From Gaeumannomyces sp. JS-464 (taxonomy: Eukaryota; Ascomycota; Sordariomycetes; Magnaporthales; Magnaporthaceae): a DNA stretch of 64,000 nt. Every line of letters begins with the position of its first letter. Within the stretch, counting starts at the first letter, position 1. This document shows positions 61,628 to 64,000 of the stretch, in pieces. Both the position numbers and the translations under genes were made by a program. Below the pieces are notes generated by a model. The model had not been told where the DNA came from. It saw only the letters and a list, made by a program, of their open reading frames with translations, and searched no databases. The stretch spans positions 1,694,399-1,758,398 of the forward strand of contig NGZR01000007.1 of NCBI GenBank assembly GCA_002197995.1. Direction: 5' to 3'.

Positions 61628-63830
61628 AAAGTCCGGCGAGGTCAGGTCACGGTTCCGTCGGATACAGGCGGGTTTATTCTTCTTGCCCAGAGGCTTTATA
61701 GGTAGCGTCGTGCGAACTAGTCTTTCTCGAGAAAACCGGTTTTTGTTCTTGTACTTTCTGTGCCCTTGTGGCGATAACGACATTAGCTCAAACGCGTTCA
61801 AAGGGGACATTCGAAGGGGGAATCGAAGGGGAAAGAGGAAAGCAGATAAGAAAAGAAAGGCATAATAAACAGACCATTCCCCAGATCTATAGATTTTTTG
61901 GGATAAGAACGGGAAAGATCACCCCGGGGCTCTGTCCATGCTGACCTCTGACGCAAACCAGCTCTCCCAGCAGGCGCAGTGCCTCATGCCACACTCGTAC
62001 GTCGAGGGAGGCGTCATCAGGTGGGCGGTGATTGTCTATCGACCGTGCCACCGCGCCCGCCATGGTCGTGGTCGAGGGTGGTAGGTTTGTGGCGGAATTC
62101 ATGATCATCTTGCCGCTTGCAGCATGTTTCGACTCCCCCGCGTACCACTTATTTCTCCTTGGGCTATTTCCCCCTTTTCGGCATTTTGCCACGTCCAGGA
62201 AGCACGAGGGACGAAGACTGCAAGACTTTGGAAGCGATGGCTTAAATCAATGGCATCTCAAAGCGCTTCTTCTCGTCGCACGTGCCCGAGGAATACTTCA
62301 TCCTCTCGATGCTGGGCGGCGGTAGGATTTGCCGCGCTGCAGCCTCCAGACGCGCGTGTGGATTTCAATGCCTGCAATGGGCCAACGCAAAACAAGCGAG
62401 GCGCGCTAGCTTCGGGGGTTGCCGGTCGAAATGATCCCCACCAAATTGTGGAAGCTCGCGTGTGCCTGTCGTGGTGGGGCTGGGACCACCACTGCATCAA
62501 TTGCTTGACAGCCAGCACGCGAGACTGGCGGTCCGAGCCACTGGGGGCCGTTTCGACGGCATGAACCTGTAGCTTGCCGGTGGCGGATGGACGAACAAGC
62601 GTATTCTTGCCATGTGGCTCTGTGCCCAGGAAGCATTGAACCAAGGTGTTGGGGCCGCTGGAAGCGCTGCCATCTGAACTGCTTCAATCCTTGATCCTGC
62701 CAGTCGCATCCACTCGCGCACGATATCTGGCGGGTGTCTTGTGTCTGCGGGCACGACTGAAATCGACCCCACGCGCTCCCCTCGAAAGAGGCAGGTTGGG
62801 ATCACGAGCATTGCTCGGCTAACTTGCAAAAAAAAAAACAACCCAAAAAAACTGATGATTTGTGGTTTGAGGGCGCAAGGCTGCCGAACGAAACGTTCAC
62901 CTCGACACCCGACGTCGGATGCCGCAGCCGCCGTGGAACCCCACGGGCTGGAGCTCTGCAGTCAAGAACCCCTGCCCCACCTCCAATCAAACACAGCCTC
63001 CCGTCTGCAGCGCTTTGTTCCATTCGGCTGCCCTCCACCAAGCATTGGACCCATTCGAGTCCTGCCGAAGATGCACCGGTTTATGGGGTTCATTTTCTTT
63101 GCGCCAGGTGATATTTCGTGAGGTCCCAGAGGTCCTGAAGAGCACGGCTCCAAGATGCGCTGTGCTCAAGCCCACAAAGGCTTGTTCATCAGGGTATGCG
63201 GTTCTCCTCCCACGAAAAGGGGTGACCCTCAGCAAGCATACAGCTAGTCCTTTTTTTTTTTTTTTTTTTTTTTCCTTTACGCGGTGCCAGATGGTGTCAT
63301 TCTGCCATGTTGTTTAATTGCCCGCGGCCGTGTTGCTAATGCGGCAGGTCGAAAACGAGAGGGCGCAGTTCGTATGCCCACGGAGTAGCGGCGCGATAAC
63401 CTAAGAATCATGCTTAATCATCAAACTGGTCCATCCTGGGCTTGAAACCCAGAGATCAACGACAAGACTTGAGCCGCAGTTTTATTCCCCAGGATTCTGA
63501 CTCGAGAACTGACAGCCTGACGGGGCTACTGTAGGCTGGGCGCCAGGCCGGACACACCAATGGAATGTCGTCTCGGGAATGAACAGCCGAGCCCCCTGTT
63601 GAGGAGACGGTGGGCTCGGTGGGTGTGCCCTGCGAGCCAAGGTGATCGGGCCGTCCGCCCGGCTTGGAGAGAGGATGCATGTGCGCTACTGCTCGCGTTG
63701 GTTGAGGCTGCGGCGGCCCTGGACGGAGCAGAACGCCAGCCGCTGGCCTGCTCAGGAGCGCGCTGCTGAGCAGATGGCGCGCTCGTGGATGGCTTGCGAG
63801 CCCAGACGACCAGGCCGTCCGTCCGGCTTC

Positions 63831-63868
<38 letters not shown>

Positions 63869-64000
63869 CATATGCGCTGCTCCTCGCGCTGGCTGAGGCC
63901 CTAGACAGAGCAGAACGCCAGCCTCTGGCCCGCTCAGGGGCGCCCTGCCGAGGAGACAGTGGGCTTGGTGGATGCCATGCGGAGCCCGGACGATCGAGTC
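61628..64000. other. Gene-poor end of the window
   Basis: No gene is well supported. A minus-strand frame at 61887-62117 (MIMNSATNLPPST … VWHEALRLLGELV) is possible but short. Poly-T at about 63251-63274 and poly-A at 63832-63866. The last 430 bases are a tandem repeat, listed separately. Confidence 0.45.
63575..64000. repeat. Imperfect tandem repeat, ~183-bp spacing, truncated by window end
   Basis: Unit landmarks recur in order: CGTCCGCCCGGCTT / CGTCCGTCCGGCTT; TGCATGTGCGCT / TGCATATGCGCT; GAGCAGAACGCCAGCC (63725 and 63908); GCTCAGGAGCG / GCTCAGGGGCG; GAGGAGACGGTGGGCTCGGT / GAGGAGACAGTGGGCTTGGT. The second copy carries a 35-base poly-A insertion (63832-63866). A third copy begins at the window edge (GCGGAGCCCGGACGATCG). 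No coding function is apparent. Confidence 0.85.

Overview
The window looks like nuclear DNA of a filamentous ascomycete, probably a Sordariomycete. Genes carry short (about 55-200 nt) GT-AG introns with CTAAC-type branch points, leaders are pyrimidine-rich, and coding DNA is GC-rich. There are fungal-specific families (HET, DUF7708 STAND-like, DUF3638/DUF3645, DUF7918, DUF7704). One transposon shows a repeat-induced point mutation (RIP) signature: CpA/TpG depletion, TpA excess and stop codons. No rRNA, tRNA or CRISPR was recognised.

Layout. 0-10 kb: a partial gene end, a small secreted-peptide gene (1362), then a transposon-hit zone. There a 549-bp Harbinger-type MITE (2919-3467, TSD TAA) sits 2 nt from the start codon of a small helical-protein gene. 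A complete but RIP-killed PIF/Harbinger element (3653-7608, TSD TTA) lies 180 bp further on, with a Myb/SANT ORF and a DDE transposase ORF. A second member of the small-protein family is at 9692-10050. 10-18 kb: mostly non-coding, a single-pass membrane protein (13827) and a DUF7708/STAND-like gene (15150-17558). 18-35 kb: an AAA+ ATPase (18831-22423) and a giant DUF6606/DUF3638/DUF3645 gene (23542-34728) in tandem. 35-39 kb: a mitochondrial helical protein of the 'calcofluor white hypersensitive' family and two more small-family members. 41-50 kb: aspartyl-protease-like membrane protein, DUF7704 membrane protein, NmrA-like oxidoreductase, DUF7918 protein, GFA/CENP-V protein, NTF2-like protein. 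52-58 kb: Cys-rich membrane protein, cutinase and a secreted PQQ-type sugar dehydrogenase (AA12-like), the last two facing apart around a 10-bp-periodic array of bZIP-type sites. 58-64 kb: HET-domain protein, an unrecognised gene, and a tandem repeat running off the window edge.

Themes. (1) A four-member family of roughly 115-127 aa helical proteins, all on the minus strand, that I cannot assign to a known family; this is the best candidate for something undescribed. (2) Several self-recognition-type genes (HET, DUF7708/STAND-like, AAA+, DUF3638) share the window. (3) Plant-biomass or surface functions (cutinase, sugar dehydrogenase) flank a striking regulatory array.

Quality caveat. Many otherwise well-conserved genes contain single-base frame breaks, usually in short homopolymers, and adding or removing one base gives back whole-codon lengths. 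I read these mainly as residual long-read assembly errors, not pseudogenes, except inside the RIP-mutated transposon.
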